Source: Rhizobacter koreensis
GTDB taxonomy: Bacteria; Pseudomonadota; Gammaproteobacteria; Burkholderiales; Burkholderiaceae_C
Length of the DNA: 64,000 bases
Assembly (NCBI RefSeq): GCF_013366375.1
Contig: NZ_JABWMJ010000002.1
Location: 372,001 to 436,000 of the forward strand
Direction of reading: 5' to 3'
Shown here: positions 46,680-55,572 of the stretch, piece by piece
How positions within the stretch are numbered: the first letter of the stretch is position 1
How the letters are laid out: each line of letters starts with the position of its first letter
Notes under the pieces: model-generated
The model's input: only the letters and a program-made list of their open reading frames with translations
Databases searched by the model: none
Told to the model about the DNA's origin: nothing
Position numbers and translations under genes: made by a program

Positions 46680-46698
46680 CGCCGGCTTCAGGCCGGCG
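46680..46698. terminator. Hairpin between convergent genes
   Basis: A 7-base stem (CGCCGGC with GCCGGCG) and a 5-base loop occupy the 15-base space between the DUF1631 and DUF6152 stops, running into the latter. There is no T run, so this is a weak candidate. Confidence 0.3.
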
Positions 46699-47155
46699 AC
46701 GAGCGCAGGCCGTAGGTGCTGGCGCCGACGAACAGGTACTCGACGCGCAGCACCGGCTCGCCCTTCTCGCCGGCGAACGTGAAGCCGACCATCGACACGC
46801 GGTCCCCGTTGCGGATCTCGGGCACCTTCCAGGCCTGCAGACGCGTCAGCGGCGACAGTTCGACGTGCCAGACCTTGTCGCGGCGGGTCGGCGTCTTCGC
46901 CTCGGCGAGCACCCGTGCGCCGTCGACGCTCGCGCTCTGCGCCGGCACCGGGCGCCGCGCCAGGTCGGCGGGGACCCTGAGGTCGGCAGGCACCTCGAGG
47001 TCGAACTCGGCATGCGGGTTGCGCCACGCGACGTTGCGGGCGACGCCCTCGAGGTACAGCGGCCGGTCCTGGTCGAAGCTGCTCCAGCCGTGGTGGGCGA
47101 GCGCGGCTCCGGCGGGCCAGGCGGCGAGCGCGGTCAGTACGGTTCGGCGTTGCAT
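46688..47155 (-). CDS. DUF6152 exported protein
   Basis: A 155-residue protein. The N-terminus MQRRTVLTALAAWPAGAALA is a signal peptide, and the mature protein begins HHGWSSFD, the hallmark of DUF6152. A conserved WRNPHAEFDL follows. The adjacent N-terminal histidines after cleavage suggest metal binding, perhaps copper, but this is inference. A GAGGAG ribosome binding site precedes ATG 47155. It is 13 bases downstream of a small membrane protein of the DUF6644 type, and the two are commonly found together. Confidence 0.8.
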   Translation of the reverse strand: MQRRTVLTALAAWPAGAALAHHGWSSFDQDRPLYLEGVARNVAWRNPHAEFDLEVPADLRVPADLARRPVPAQSASVDGARVLAEAKTPTRRDKVWHVELSPLTRLQAWKVPEIRNGDRVSMVGFTFAGEKGEPVLRVEYLFVGASTYGLRSSPA

Positions 47156-47168
47156 GGGTTGCTCCTCG

Positions 47169-47612
47169 TCAGTCGTAGGCGATCCAGCGGCCGCAGATGA
47201 TGATGGCCAGCCAAAGCCCCAGGGAAAGCGTGGTCTGCGCTCGTGCCAGCGCGCCGGCCCGCTCGAGGCCGCGGAGCGCGTGGAACGCGCCCGCGTTCAG
47301 GCCGGCGGCGGCGATCAGCGCCATCTTGACGAGGAAGGCGCGGTTGCCGAGCAGGTCGGCGGGCTGGCTGAGGAAGAGCACGACGCCGCTCGCCACGGCA
47401 GCCCCGAAGCCCGCCCAGGTGAGGCCCAGCCCGAAGCGCGCGAACGGCCGCAGGGGCAGCTCCCGGGCGAAGCCCCAGAGTCGCAGCTCGACCAGCACCA
47501 GGCTGCCGAACAGCAGCGCGACGCCGACCACGTGGACGACCACCAGCGCCGGGTAGAGCCATGGGTGCGCGGCGACCCAGGCGAGCCCGTCGAACGCGGC
47601 GAGTGCCCGCAT
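47169..47612 (-). CDS. Small four-helix membrane protein (DUF6644/CopD-like)
   Basis: A 147-residue protein with four hydrophobic helices (about 15-38, 60-82, 90-110 and 125-145). HVVGVALLFGSLVLVELRLWG in the first helix resembles DUF6644 and CopD-like proteins, with a single His in the membrane. It would sit in the inner membrane and probably works with the DUF6152 protein encoded 13 bases downstream. The biochemical role is unknown, with metal or redox chemistry only suggested by the company it keeps. The start is ATG 47612, in a compact stretch with the YdjM-like gene 37 bases upstream. Confidence 0.75.
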   Translation of the reverse strand: MRALAAFDGLAWVAAHPWLYPALVVVHVVGVALLFGSLVLVELRLWGFARELPLRPFARFGLGLTWAGFGAAVASGVVLFLSQPADLLGNRAFLVKMALIAAAGLNAGAFHALRGLERAGALARAQTTLSLGLWLAIIICGRWIAYD

Positions 47613-47649
47613 GTGCGTCAGGCTCGCAGTGGTGCCGGGGCTGCGACGC

Positions 47650-48681
47650 TCACGGCCGCGACGCCAGCGCCGCGCGCGGCGGCGCCAGCGGCTCGCCAAG
47701 CAGGCGGTGCCAGAGCCACGGCAACGCGACCGCGAGGTCGGGCCGCGACGAGACGAGCCGCGGCGCCACCGGCCTTGGCGCAGCGCCCTCGCGCGCCGCG
47801 ACCGTGAAGGTGAACGTGTAGACCGGCTCCTGCCCCATCCGGAGATCGCTGACGAGCACGAGGGCGCCATCCTGCTGCAGCTTGTAGAAGCCCTTGCTGA
47901 ACGCCGCGATGCGCTGAACGCCTTCCATCGAGCCGACCAGCGCTTCGAGCGCCGCACCGCGTTCGAAGCGGTCGAACGCGACGCGCGGCGAGCCGTCGAG
48001 CAGGCTGTGGAAGCCTTCGTGGTACGCATCGCCCGACACCGCGACGATGCGCCACAGCACCGTGTTGAGCGCGGTCGGCGTGACGAGCAGGCGCTCGACC
48101 GCGACGCCCTGCGCCGCGAGCGAGGCGCGCGCGACGCTCTCGACGTGCTGCTGCGCGGCCGCGCTCCACGCGAGGTACGCCGTGCTGAGCGCGAGCCCGG
48201 CGGCGTTGGCCGCGAGCGCGCGTCTGCCGCCGCGCCGCGCCAGCGCCCAGCCGGTGCCGACGAGCAGCGGCAGGGTGTACAGCGGATCGACGATGAAGAT
48301 GCTGCCGACGCCGAACGGCCGGTCGGTGAACGGCAGGCCCAGCCGTGTGCCGTAGACCGTCATCGCGTCGAGCAGCGGATGCGTGATCAACGCGAGCCAC
48401 GTCGCCAGCCACCAGCGCCGCCAGCGCTCCGGCTCGCGCGCAAGTCGCGCGACCGCCGCGCCGAACGGCAGCGACACGGCGCTGAGCCAGAACAGCGCAT
48501 GGCTCTCGGCGCGGTGCAGCACCATGTTGCGGATCGGGTCGCCGTGATCGATCAGCACGTCGAGGTCGGGCAGCGTGCCGGCGACCGCACCCCACAGCGC
48601 GGCCTTCCAGACCGGCGTGCGCCGGCCCATCACCGCGACCGCGACGGCGGCGCCGAGTCCGATCTGCGAGAGCGAATCCAT
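47650..48681 (-). CDS. YdjM/DUF457-type membrane-bound metal-dependent hydrolase
   Basis: A 343-residue inner-membrane protein of the YbcI/YdjM group, annotated as metal-dependent hydrolases. GTLPDLDVLID, HRAESHALFW and ITHPLLDAMTVYGT are the conserved Asp/His blocks, placed between hydrophobic helices. The C-terminal 140 residues form a predicted soluble domain. E. coli YdjM is SOS-induced, but no LexA box was recognised here. The ATG at 48681 lies 37 bases from the stop of ybaK, so both may be co-transcribed. The substrate is unknown. Confidence 0.82.
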   Translation of the reverse strand: MDSLSQIGLGAAVAVAVMGRRTPVWKAALWGAVAGTLPDLDVLIDHGDPIRNMVLHRAESHALFWLSAVSLPFGAAVARLAREPERWRRWWLATWLALITHPLLDAMTVYGTRLGLPFTDRPFGVGSIFIVDPLYTLPLLVGTGWALARRGGRRALAANAAGLALSTAYLAWSAAAQQHVESVARASLAAQGVAVERLLVTPTALNTVLWRIVAVSGDAYHEGFHSLLDGSPRVAFDRFERGAALEALVGSMEGVQRIAAFSKGFYKLQQDGALVLVSDLRMGQEPVYTFTFTVAAREGAAPRPVAPRLVSSRPDLAVALPWLWHRLLGEPLAPPRAALASRP

Positions 48682-48718
48682 CGTCAGCGGTGCCGCAGCG
48701 CGGGCTGCCGAGGCCTGC

Positions 48719-49219
48719 TCACGCGCCGGCGCGCAGCGCGCAGTTCACGGGCTTCGCGCCGAGCACGTCGACGAGCACCTTCGGCTCGATGCCGATGAGG
48801 TAACCGCGGCGGCCGCCGTTGATCAGGATGCGCGGCAGCTCGAGGATGCTCGCCTCGACCCATACCGGCAGCGCCTTGCGCGTCGCGAACGGCGAGGTGC
48901 CGCCGACCTGGTAGCCGCTCGCACGCTCGGCGGCATCCGGCGTGCACGGCTCGACCGTCTTGGCGCCGATCGCGCGCGCCAGGTTCTTGGTGCTGACCTG
49001 GCAGTCGCCGTGCATCAGCACGATCAGCGGGTGCGCGCGCTCGTCCTGCATCACCAGCGTCTTGACGACGGCGTGCTCGTCGACGCCGAGCTGGCGCGAC
49101 GACTCGGCGGTGCCACCCTTGTCGACATAGTCGTACACGTGTTCGCTGAACGCGACGCCGGCCTGGCGCAGCAGCTGGGTCGCCGGGGTGGCGCTGACGT
49201 GGGACGACTTCTTCGGCAT
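48719..49219 (-). CDS. ybaK: YbaK-type Cys-tRNA(Pro)/Cys-tRNA(Cys) deacylase
   Basis: A 166-residue editing enzyme that hydrolyses mischarged cysteinyl-tRNA(Pro). The YbaK fold markers are present: TPATQLLRQAGVAFSEHVYDY, VVKTLVM with the catalytic lysine, DCQVSTKNLARAIGAK and GYQVGGTSPFATRKALPVW. Length and order are normal. ATG 49219 is the natural start. It lies head to head with the flavoprotein gene at 49393, leaving 173 bases for two promoters. A general housekeeping function in the cytoplasm. Confidence 0.92.
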   Translation of the reverse strand: MPKKSSHVSATPATQLLRQAGVAFSEHVYDYVDKGGTAESSRQLGVDEHAVVKTLVMQDERAHPLIVLMHGDCQVSTKNLARAIGAKTVEPCTPDAAERASGYQVGGTSPFATRKALPVWVEASILELPRILINGGRRGYLIGIEPKVLVDVLGAKPVNCALRAGA

Positions 49220-49392
49220 GGAACGCGCGGCACGAGCCGCCTCGAGGTTGACGCGGTACGGGGCACCGCAGCGGGGTGGCGAGAACCCCGCCCGGCGGCG
49301 GGTCGACGGGATCATAGGATCGCGGCAGCGGGTCCACGCGCCGCGCCTCGCGCCGAGGCGAGCCGGCCGGAACGCGCGAGGAGACACGAGCG

Positions 49393-51051
49393 ATGGAGAC
49401 GTTCCGATTCGCGGCGCCGTACGAGCTGCCGACCTACCCCTTCGTGGTGCCGCCCGACATCGGCGCCGTGACGCGCCGGCGCTACCCGGTCGTGATCGTC
49501 GGCGGCGGCTTGTCGGGGCTGACGCTCGCCTGCGACCTGGCGCAGCGCGGCGTGCGCGCCATCGTGCTCGACGACGACGACACCGTCGGCGCGCGCGGCG
49601 CGTCGTCGCGCGGCATCTGCTACGCGCAGAAGAGCCTCGAGATCTTCGACCGGCTCGGCATCTTCGAACGCATCGCCAAGAAAGGCGTCACCTGGTCGGT
49701 CGGCAAGACGTACTCGGGCGACAGCGAGGTCTACGGCTTCAACCTCGACGCCGACAGTATTTCGGTGCAGCCGCCCTTCATCAACCTGCAGCAGTTCTAC
49801 ATCGAAGGCTTTCTCGTCGAGCGCATCCGGGCGCTCGGCAGCGTCGAGCTGCGCTGGAGGAATCGCGTCGCGCGCATCGAGCCGCACCCGGACCACGTGG
49901 TCGCCTGTATCGAGACGCCCGCCGGCGACTACGCGCTCGAGGCCGACTACCTGATCGACGCCACCGGCGCGAACAGCCCGATCCGCAACCAGCTCGGGCT
50001 CGACGCGCACCCCTCGCGCAGCACCGACCGCTGGTGCATCAGCGACGTGCGCTTCGAGAAGCCGCTGCCGACCGAGCGCTGGACCTGGATCGACGCGCCG
50101 TTCAACGACGGTCGCGCGGTCTGGCAGCACCTGATGGGCGACGAGGTCTGGCGCATCGACTACCAGATGGCCGAGAACAGCGATCCGGAGGCGATCAGCC
50201 GCCCGGAGGTGACCGGCTCGCGTCTGCGCCGCCAGCTCGGGCCCGACGTCGAGTTCGAGTTCGTCTGGATCGGCCCGTACCAGTACCGCGACCACCTGCT
50301 CGACGAGTTCCGGCACGGCCGCGTCTTCTTCATCGGCGACTCGGCGCACGTGGTCTGTCCATTCGGAGCGCGCGGCGGCAACAGCGGCATCCAGGACGCC
50401 GCCAACCTGGGCTGGAAGCTCGCGCTGGTGCTCGAGGGCCGGGCCGGCGATGCCCTGCTCGACACCTATCACGCCGAGCGTCGCGCGGCCACGGTCGAGA
50501 ACCTCGAGGTGACGAGCCGCACCGCACGCTTCCTCGCGCCGCGCTCGCCGGCCGAGCACACGCTGCGGCGCGCCGCCATCGCGCTGGCGCGGCGCTACGC
50601 TTTCGCGCGGCCGCTCGTCAACACCGGCCGCATGTCGATCGCCAATCCGTATCCGCCGGCGCCGTGGCTGCCGCAAGGAGCGTGCTCGGTGCAGAACGTG
50701 CCGCTGCTCGCAGCCGACGGCCAGCCGACCCGGCTCGTGCACCTGCTGCGCGACGCCAGCGCGCTGCTCGGGCTGTGGTTCGAGCCGTCGCCTGCCGACG
50801 TCGACGCGGCGCTGCAGGCGGCCGAACGACTGCCGGTGCGGCTGGTCGCGATCGGCGGCACGACGCGCCTGCCGACGCTCGGCGACCCCTCGGGCACGCT
50901 GGCCCGCCACCTCGGCGCCGCGCCCGGCACGCTCTGCCTGCTGCGGCCCGACGGCTACTTGGCGCGCCGCATCGCCGACGCCGATCCCGACGCGCTCGCC
51001 GACGCGGTCGCCACCGCGCTCGCCGGAAGTCGCGCCCTGGAGCCCGCATGA
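49393..51051 (+). CDS. FAD-dependent aromatic-type monooxygenase
   Basis: A 552-residue group A flavoprotein hydroxylase. The FAD loop VIVGGGLSGLTLACDLAQRG is at about 34-53, with Glu replaced by Asp-rich LDDDD at the end of the strand. A DG-type motif region leads to FIGDSAHVVCPFGARGGNSGIQDAANLGWKLA (about 314-345). The last 150 residues look like the thioredoxin-like C-terminal domain of MhpA-like hydroxylases (PDGYLARR near the end). It would hydroxylate a phenolic or related compound using NAD(P)H and O2, with the substrate unknown. It starts at ATG 49393 behind GAGGAG and overlaps the DUF2783 gene (ATGA). Confidence 0.88.
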   Translation: METFRFAAPYELPTYPFVVPPDIGAVTRRRYPVVIVGGGLSGLTLACDLAQRGVRAIVLDDDDTVGARGASSRGICYAQKSLEIFDRLGIFERIAKKGVTWSVGKTYSGDSEVYGFNLDADSISVQPPFINLQQFYIEGFLVERIRALGSVELRWRNRVARIEPHPDHVVACIETPAGDYALEADYLIDATGANSPIRNQLGLDAHPSRSTDRWCISDVRFEKPLPTERWTWIDAPFNDGRAVWQHLMGDEVWRIDYQMAENSDPEAISRPEVTGSRLRRQLGPDVEFEFVWIGPYQYRDHLLDEFRHGRVFFIGDSAHVVCPFGARGGNSGIQDAANLGWKLALVLEGRAGDALLDTYHAERRAATVENLEVTSRTARFLAPRSPAEHTLRRAAIALARRYAFARPLVNTGRMSIANPYPPAPWLPQGACSVQNVPLLAADGQPTRLVHLLRDASALLGLWFEPSPADVDAALQAAERLPVRLVAIGGTTRLPTLGDPSGTLARHLGAAPGTLCLLRPDGYLARRIADADPDALADAVATALAGSRALEPA

Positions 51052-51251
51052 AGACGCAACCGAACCTGCAACAGCCCGACGCGTTCTATGCGGCCTGGGT
51101 CGCCGCGCACGAGCACCTCGACCCCGTGCGGAGCGCCGACCTCAACGCCCGCCTCGTGCTGCTGCTCGCCAACCAGATCGGCGATCACGCGGTGCTGCTC
51201 GAATGCATCGAGGCGGCCCGCACCAGCGCCGATGAGGTCGAACCCGGCTGA
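51048..51251 (+). CDS. DUF2783 family small protein
   Basis: A 67-residue protein overlapping the flavoprotein stop by 4 bases. The line FYAAWVAAHEHLDPVRSADL with NARLVLLLANQIGDHAVL matches DUF2783, a family known mainly as the small gene directly behind FAD monooxygenases of this type. It is probably helical and cytoplasmic and may bind or stabilise the monooxygenase, which is inference from the conserved pairing. It converges on the next gene, 102 bases apart. Confidence 0.8.
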   Translation: MKTQPNLQQPDAFYAAWVAAHEHLDPVRSADLNARLVLLLANQIGDHAVLLECIEAARTSADEVEPG

Positions 51252-51353
51252 AGGCCGCGAGGAGTCACCACCCGGCCGCTCCCCCGCGAGCGGTCCACGC
51301 ACCGACCGGCGAGTACCGGCCCGAAAGCTGCCGCGAGGCGTGCTCGCGCGCGC

Positions 51354-52118
51354 CTACGAGCGCGCGCCGCCCGCGCCGACCTGCACCAGGCGCGGCTCGG
51401 GGGTGGCGCTGTCGAGCGGCGGCCCGCCGGGCGTACCGAGCGTCTGCAACTGCTCGGCGACGAGGCGCGCCGGCCGCGTCTGCTCGAGCTGGTCGTGCGC
51501 CTTGACGAGCTCGCGCATCAGCACGTAGTCGACGCCGCGCAGCCGGCCTCGCTCGGCGAGCACGCGGCGGCGGTAGCCCGCCGCCGGCTCGAGGCGCACC
51601 AGGTTCACCGCTTTGTAGAGCCACGGATGCTGCTCGTCGAGCTCGCCGACGTAGAGCCCGAGCGTTCCGTAGCTGAGGTCGAGGTGCGACGCGCTGAACG
51701 AGGCGACGAGGCTCCAGCCGAACGCGACCAGGCCGGCGATCAGGAGCCCGATCGCCGCCACCTCGAAGAAGCCCGTCGCGCCATCGTTGCCGATGTTCGC
51801 CTGCGAGAGCCCGGCGCTGAGACAGCCGAGCGCGACCAGCGCCACCCCGGCCCAGATGCCGCCGCGCACGTAGGCCGAGCGCGGCCGCGTCGGGCAGCGG
51901 ATGAACTCGCTCTGCAGGGCCTCGAGCTCGGCATCGGAGAGGCCGGCGAGCTCGCGCGCGGTGCCGAGCTCGCTCTGCACCACCAGGCGCTGGGTCCAGC
52001 GCTCGAAAGCGACCTGCGGCGACGGCGGGGTGCGCTCGGGGGCGTAGAACTCGCGCGCCCGCATCAGGCGCTCGCTGCCGAGCAGCGAGCCATCGAAGAA
52101 GCTGTTGACTAGCGACAC
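51354..52118 (-). CDS. Hypothetical membrane protein
   Basis: A 254-residue protein not recognised. Two hydrophobic helices (about 85-107 and 115-137) are flanked by a soluble N-terminal part of 80 residues, containing FERWTQRLVVQSELG and ELAGLSDAELEALQSEF, and a charged C-terminal part of 110 residues. The helix-loop-helix placing suggests an inner-membrane protein with both ends in the cytoplasm. GTG at 52118 sits behind GAGG. No operon partner is evident: 191 bases without a gene lie upstream, including a short lower-GC patch near 52190-52260. No function is proposed. Confidence 0.65.
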   Translation of the reverse strand: MSLVNSFFDGSLLGSERLMRAREFYAPERTPPSPQVAFERWTQRLVVQSELGTARELAGLSDAELEALQSEFIRCPTRPRSAYVRGGIWAGVALVALGCLSAGLSQANIGNDGATGFFEVAAIGLLIAGLVAFGWSLVASFSASHLDLSYGTLGLYVGELDEQHPWLYKAVNLVRLEPAAGYRRRVLAERGRLRGVDYVLMRELVKAHDQLEQTRPARLVAEQLQTLGTPGGPPLDSATPEPRLVQVGAGGARS

Positions 52119-52309
52119 GTTGCACCTCGCTCAGCAGGCTTGGGCGCTTCACTCTCGGCACGCCCGCATAGCGCCACAACCGGGTTATGCCCTAGCAGGC
52201 TGTCCAAATACGTTTGGCGTCGCGCGTGGGCAACCCGGGTTCACGAGGCAGTTTGGCAGCTTTGATGCCCGTCGTCGGACGTGCCACCTCCGCGATGTGG
52301 AGGATGTCG

Positions 52310-53062
52310 CTAGAACGCGGTGCGCAGGTAGGCCGTGAACATCGAGCCGCGCTGGCCGTAGGTCTTGCCGTGCAACCACGCGGCCTGCCAGGTGAGCTTG
52401 CGATCGGTGAACGGCAGCGTGCCGAACAGCGCCGGCCCGGCGCGGTGCGAGGGCGTGTCGGGCTCCCAGTCGCTCCAGCGGCCCGATTCGCCGAAGCCCT
52501 GCGCGCCGACGTGCAGCCAGGGGCGCCAGCGATGGCGCACCTGCCACTGGTACTTCAGGCGCGCGGGGTGCTCCGACTGCGAGCCGAAGCTGCGTTCGAG
52601 GAAGACGTTCGCGTTGAGCTGGGTGCGGCCGACGTCGGTCTGCAGCGCCGGCCCGATCTCGATCGTCTTGGGCCCGGCGCCGTCGCGCGGCACCGCAAGC
52701 AGCGTGTGCACCGCGACGTCGATCGGCCACTGGCCTTGCGTCAGCAGATAGTCGTTCTGCCACGACAGCGTGCTGAGCTCGGTCGGCGTGTCGCGGCCGG
52801 TGATCCAGCTCGCGAGCACGAAGGTGTACCAGCGTCCGGTGTTGAGTCCGAGGCCGATCTCGGGCCAGAGCACCGCATGGCCGTCCTTCGGCTTCACGGA
52901 CCAGTAGCGCAGGTCGAGGTTGCGCACGCCGGGGTCGTCGTAGACGGTGACCACGTAGTAGCCGGGATCGGCCGCGCGCGCCGGCGCCGCGGCGAGTGCC
53001 GCGGCGAGCGCCAGCGCGATGGCGGCCCAGCCGGCCGAGCGTTTCACGACACGAGTCCCCAT
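52310..53062 (-). CDS. Exported protein of unknown function (possible outer-membrane beta-barrel)
   Basis: A 250-residue protein. Residues 1-30 are a signal peptide (RSAGWAAIALALAAALAAAPARA). The mature part alternates polar and hydrophobic residues with many Trp/Tyr, as in RYWSVKPKDGHAVLWPEIG, YTFVLASWITG and LERSFGSQSE, and ends in TAYLRTAF with a terminal phenylalanine, the pattern of an outer-membrane beta-barrel. This is inference. It starts at ATG 53062 with AAGGGG upstream. It is the last gene of the minus-strand group that begins with the cupredoxin-like gene at 56189 and includes the GGDEF/EAL sensor. Confidence 0.7.
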   Translation of the reverse strand: MGTRVVKRSAGWAAIALALAAALAAAPARAADPGYYVVTVYDDPGVRNLDLRYWSVKPKDGHAVLWPEIGLGLNTGRWYTFVLASWITGRDTPTELSTLSWQNDYLLTQGQWPIDVAVHTLLAVPRDGAGPKTIEIGPALQTDVGRTQLNANVFLERSFGSQSEHPARLKYQWQVRHRWRPWLHVGAQGFGESGRWSDWEPDTPSHRAGPALFGTLPFTDRKLTWQAAWLHGKTYGQRGSMFTAYLRTAF

Positions 53063-53166
53063 CCGATCCCCTTGCCCGGGAGGATGCGCGGGCCCGTCTC
53101 GTGCCGGTGCGCGGATAACGCGGCGAAACACCCGCCGGTTCGGCGCTTCAGGGCGTCGTGGCGTCG

Positions 53167-55572
53167 TCAGTGCAGCGTCAGCGCGACGGCACGCGCGCCG
53201 GCGGGCAGCGACGCCGGCTTGCGCTCGACGAAGCGGGCGAACTCGTCGACCGGCATCGGCCGGCCCATGTGGTAGCCCTGCGCCTGGTCGCAGCCGAGCT
53301 CGCGCAGCATGTTCCACACCTCGGCGCTCTCGACGCCCTCGGCGACCACCTGCAGGCCGAGGTTGTGCGCGAGGTCGATCGTCGAGCGCACGATCGTCGC
53401 GTCGTCGCGCTCGCTCTGCATGCTGCGCACGAACGACTGGTCGATCTTGATCTCGTCGACCGGCAGGCGCTTCAGGTACGCGAGCGACGAGTAGCCGGTG
53501 CCGAAATCGTCGATCGAGAGCTGGAAGCCCATCTCGCTCAGGCGATCGAGGATCGCCAGCGCGCGCGCCGGGTCGTCCATGATCGCGCTCTCGGTGATCT
53601 CGAAGCAGAACGCCTCGGCCGGCACCCGGTGGCGCGCCAGCACCGCGGCGAACTTGAGCGGCAGCTCGGGGTCGAGCAGGTCGCGCGTCGAGAGGTTGAC
53701 CGAGAGCACCAGCTCGGCGGCGCCGGCACCCAGGCGCCGATGGTGGCGCGCCGCTTCCTCGAAGACCCACAGTGTGAGCACGCGGATGAAGCCGGTCTGC
53801 TCGGCGAACGGGATGAATTCGCCCGGCGGCACCAGGCCGCGCTCGCGGTGCTGCCAGCGCACCAGCGCCTCGGCGCCGATCACGCGGCCGTCGTCTAGCG
53901 CGAGCTTGGGCTGCAGGTAGAGGCGCAGCTCGCCGCGCTCGACCGCCTCGCGCAGCTCGGTGAGCAGGGTCAGGGTCTGCGCGCTCGCGACGTCGATCGA
54001 CGGCGCGTACAGCACCGGCCCGCTGCTGCGCCGCTTGGCGGCGTACATCGCAAGCTCGGCGCGGTTGAGCAGCGCGTCCCCGTCGTCGGCGTGCTGCGGC
54101 CAGCAGGCCACGCCGATCGCCGCGCGCATGTCGACGCGGTGTTCCTCGAGCGCGAGCGGCTCGTCGAACGCGCGCTCGATCCGCTCGGCGATCGAGAGCG
54201 CGAGCGCGGCGTGCGGCACCCGCAGCAGGATGCCGAACTCGTCGCCGCTCAGGCGCGCGACGAGCTCGCCTTCGCGCACCAGGTGACTCGCGAGGCGCTG
54301 GCCGACCTGGATCAGCAGCAGGTCGCCGATGCGGTAGCCGAGCACGTCGTTGACGTGCTTGAAGCGGTTGAGGTCGAGCATCACCACCGCGATCGTGCTC
54401 CGCTCGGCGATGGCGTCGTTGACCGCCTCGCGAAAGCGCGCGCGGTTCGGCAGGCCGGTCAGGCTGTCCCAGTACGCGAGGCGCAGGATCTGCGCCTGGT
54501 TCTCGGCCACGCGCGTGCGCATGCGCTCGAACGCCTGCGACAGCTCGCCGACTTCGTCGTGACGGCGCTGTCCGCGCATCGGCGTCTCGAAATCGCCGGC
54601 GCCCAGGCGCTCGGCTGCGGCCGCGAGCGCGCGCAGCGGCGTGGTGACGCGGCGCGCGGTGAACACGCTGCCGACCGCGAACACGCCGATCGCGAGCAGG
54701 GTGATGCCGATCAGCGCGAGCTGAAGGTCGCGCGGCAGGCGCACCGCGTCGTCGACCGAGAGCGACACCAGCGCAAGGATGTCGGGCGCCGCGCCATGGG
54801 CCGGCGGGCGGCCGAGCGGCATGACGCGCACGCCGAGCTCCTCGCCGGCGGCCATCACCGAGGTCATCGGCTGGTCGATCGCCGACGCCGGCCATTTCTC
54901 GCCGACGAGGCCGGCGCTGCGCCCCGCATCCAGGCTGGTGAGGCTGAGGCGCCAGGGGCCGTCGGGGCTGCGCCGGGACACCAGCGTGAGGCCGAGCCCC
55001 GACAGGTCGCGCATGTCGTCGCCGAGGTGCGGGTCGACCGGAAACGCCATCAGCACCCAGCCGACGACGAGCGGCGCGCGCACCGGCACCAGCACCGCCT
55101 GGTGCGGCGTGCCGGCGACCAGCGCGATCGTGCTCGGCTGGCCGGCGATCGCCGAGTCGCGCAGCTGGTGCGCGACGGCGACGAGTTCGTTCGGGTGCGC
55201 CGCGGTGCTCGCGCGCAGCGCGAAATCGGTGCCGAGCAGCGCCGCCTCGGTCGCGCCGATGCGCGCGCCGTGGTTGGCGAGCACCGACACGATGGTGTCG
55301 GCGTCGTTCGAGCTCACCGCTTCGCGAAAGCCGTAGTCGGCAGCCAGCAGGCGCGCGCCGTCGACCAGCGCGCCGGCCTTGCGCTCGAGCAGGCTCTGCA
55401 GCAGACGCTCGCCCTCGCGCAGCTGGTTCGGCAGCACGCGATGCGCGTGCTGCGACAGGCTCGCCTGCAGTGCCGTGAAGCTCGCCAGCTGCACGGCGAG
55501 CAGCATGCCCAGGAACAGCACGATGATGCGGACCCCGATCGAGCGTTCCCAGAAGGGAACCCGCAACGTCAT
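53167..55572 (-). CDS. Membrane GGDEF/EAL cyclic-di-GMP sensor protein
   Basis: An 801-residue protein. A first membrane helix (12-35), a periplasmic sensor region (about 36-283) and a second helix (285-304) are followed by a HAMP-like segment (305-355), a GGDEF domain (about 365-525) and an EAL domain (about 535-790). The GGDEF signature reads SGDEF at 442-446, so cyclase activity is uncertain. The EAL motif E567-A-L is intact, with DDFGTGYSSL and EGVE further on, so phosphodiesterase activity is expected. It starts at ATG 55572 inside the stop of the cupredoxin-like gene (ATGA). The ligand may relate to that protein. Confidence 0.88.
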   Translation of the reverse strand: MTLRVPFWERSIGVRIIVLFLGMLLAVQLASFTALQASLSQHAHRVLPNQLREGERLLQSLLERKAGALVDGARLLAADYGFREAVSSNDADTIVSVLANHGARIGATEAALLGTDFALRASTAAHPNELVAVAHQLRDSAIAGQPSTIALVAGTPHQAVLVPVRAPLVVGWVLMAFPVDPHLGDDMRDLSGLGLTLVSRRSPDGPWRLSLTSLDAGRSAGLVGEKWPASAIDQPMTSVMAAGEELGVRVMPLGRPPAHGAAPDILALVSLSVDDAVRLPRDLQLALIGITLLAIGVFAVGSVFTARRVTTPLRALAAAAERLGAGDFETPMRGQRRHDEVGELSQAFERMRTRVAENQAQILRLAYWDSLTGLPNRARFREAVNDAIAERSTIAVVMLDLNRFKHVNDVLGYRIGDLLLIQVGQRLASHLVREGELVARLSGDEFGILLRVPHAALALSIAERIERAFDEPLALEEHRVDMRAAIGVACWPQHADDGDALLNRAELAMYAAKRRSSGPVLYAPSIDVASAQTLTLLTELREAVERGELRLYLQPKLALDDGRVIGAEALVRWQHRERGLVPPGEFIPFAEQTGFIRVLTLWVFEEAARHHRRLGAGAAELVLSVNLSTRDLLDPELPLKFAAVLARHRVPAEAFCFEITESAIMDDPARALAILDRLSEMGFQLSIDDFGTGYSSLAYLKRLPVDEIKIDQSFVRSMQSERDDATIVRSTIDLAHNLGLQVVAEGVESAEVWNMLRELGCDQAQGYHMGRPMPVDEFARFVERKPASLPAGARAVALTLH

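Noticed and set aside
52119..52309. Possible insertion-sequence end near 52190-52260 (lower GC, CTAGCAGGCTGTCC)
   Set aside because: The short patch resembles some IS termini, but there is no second end, no target duplication and no transposase fragment.
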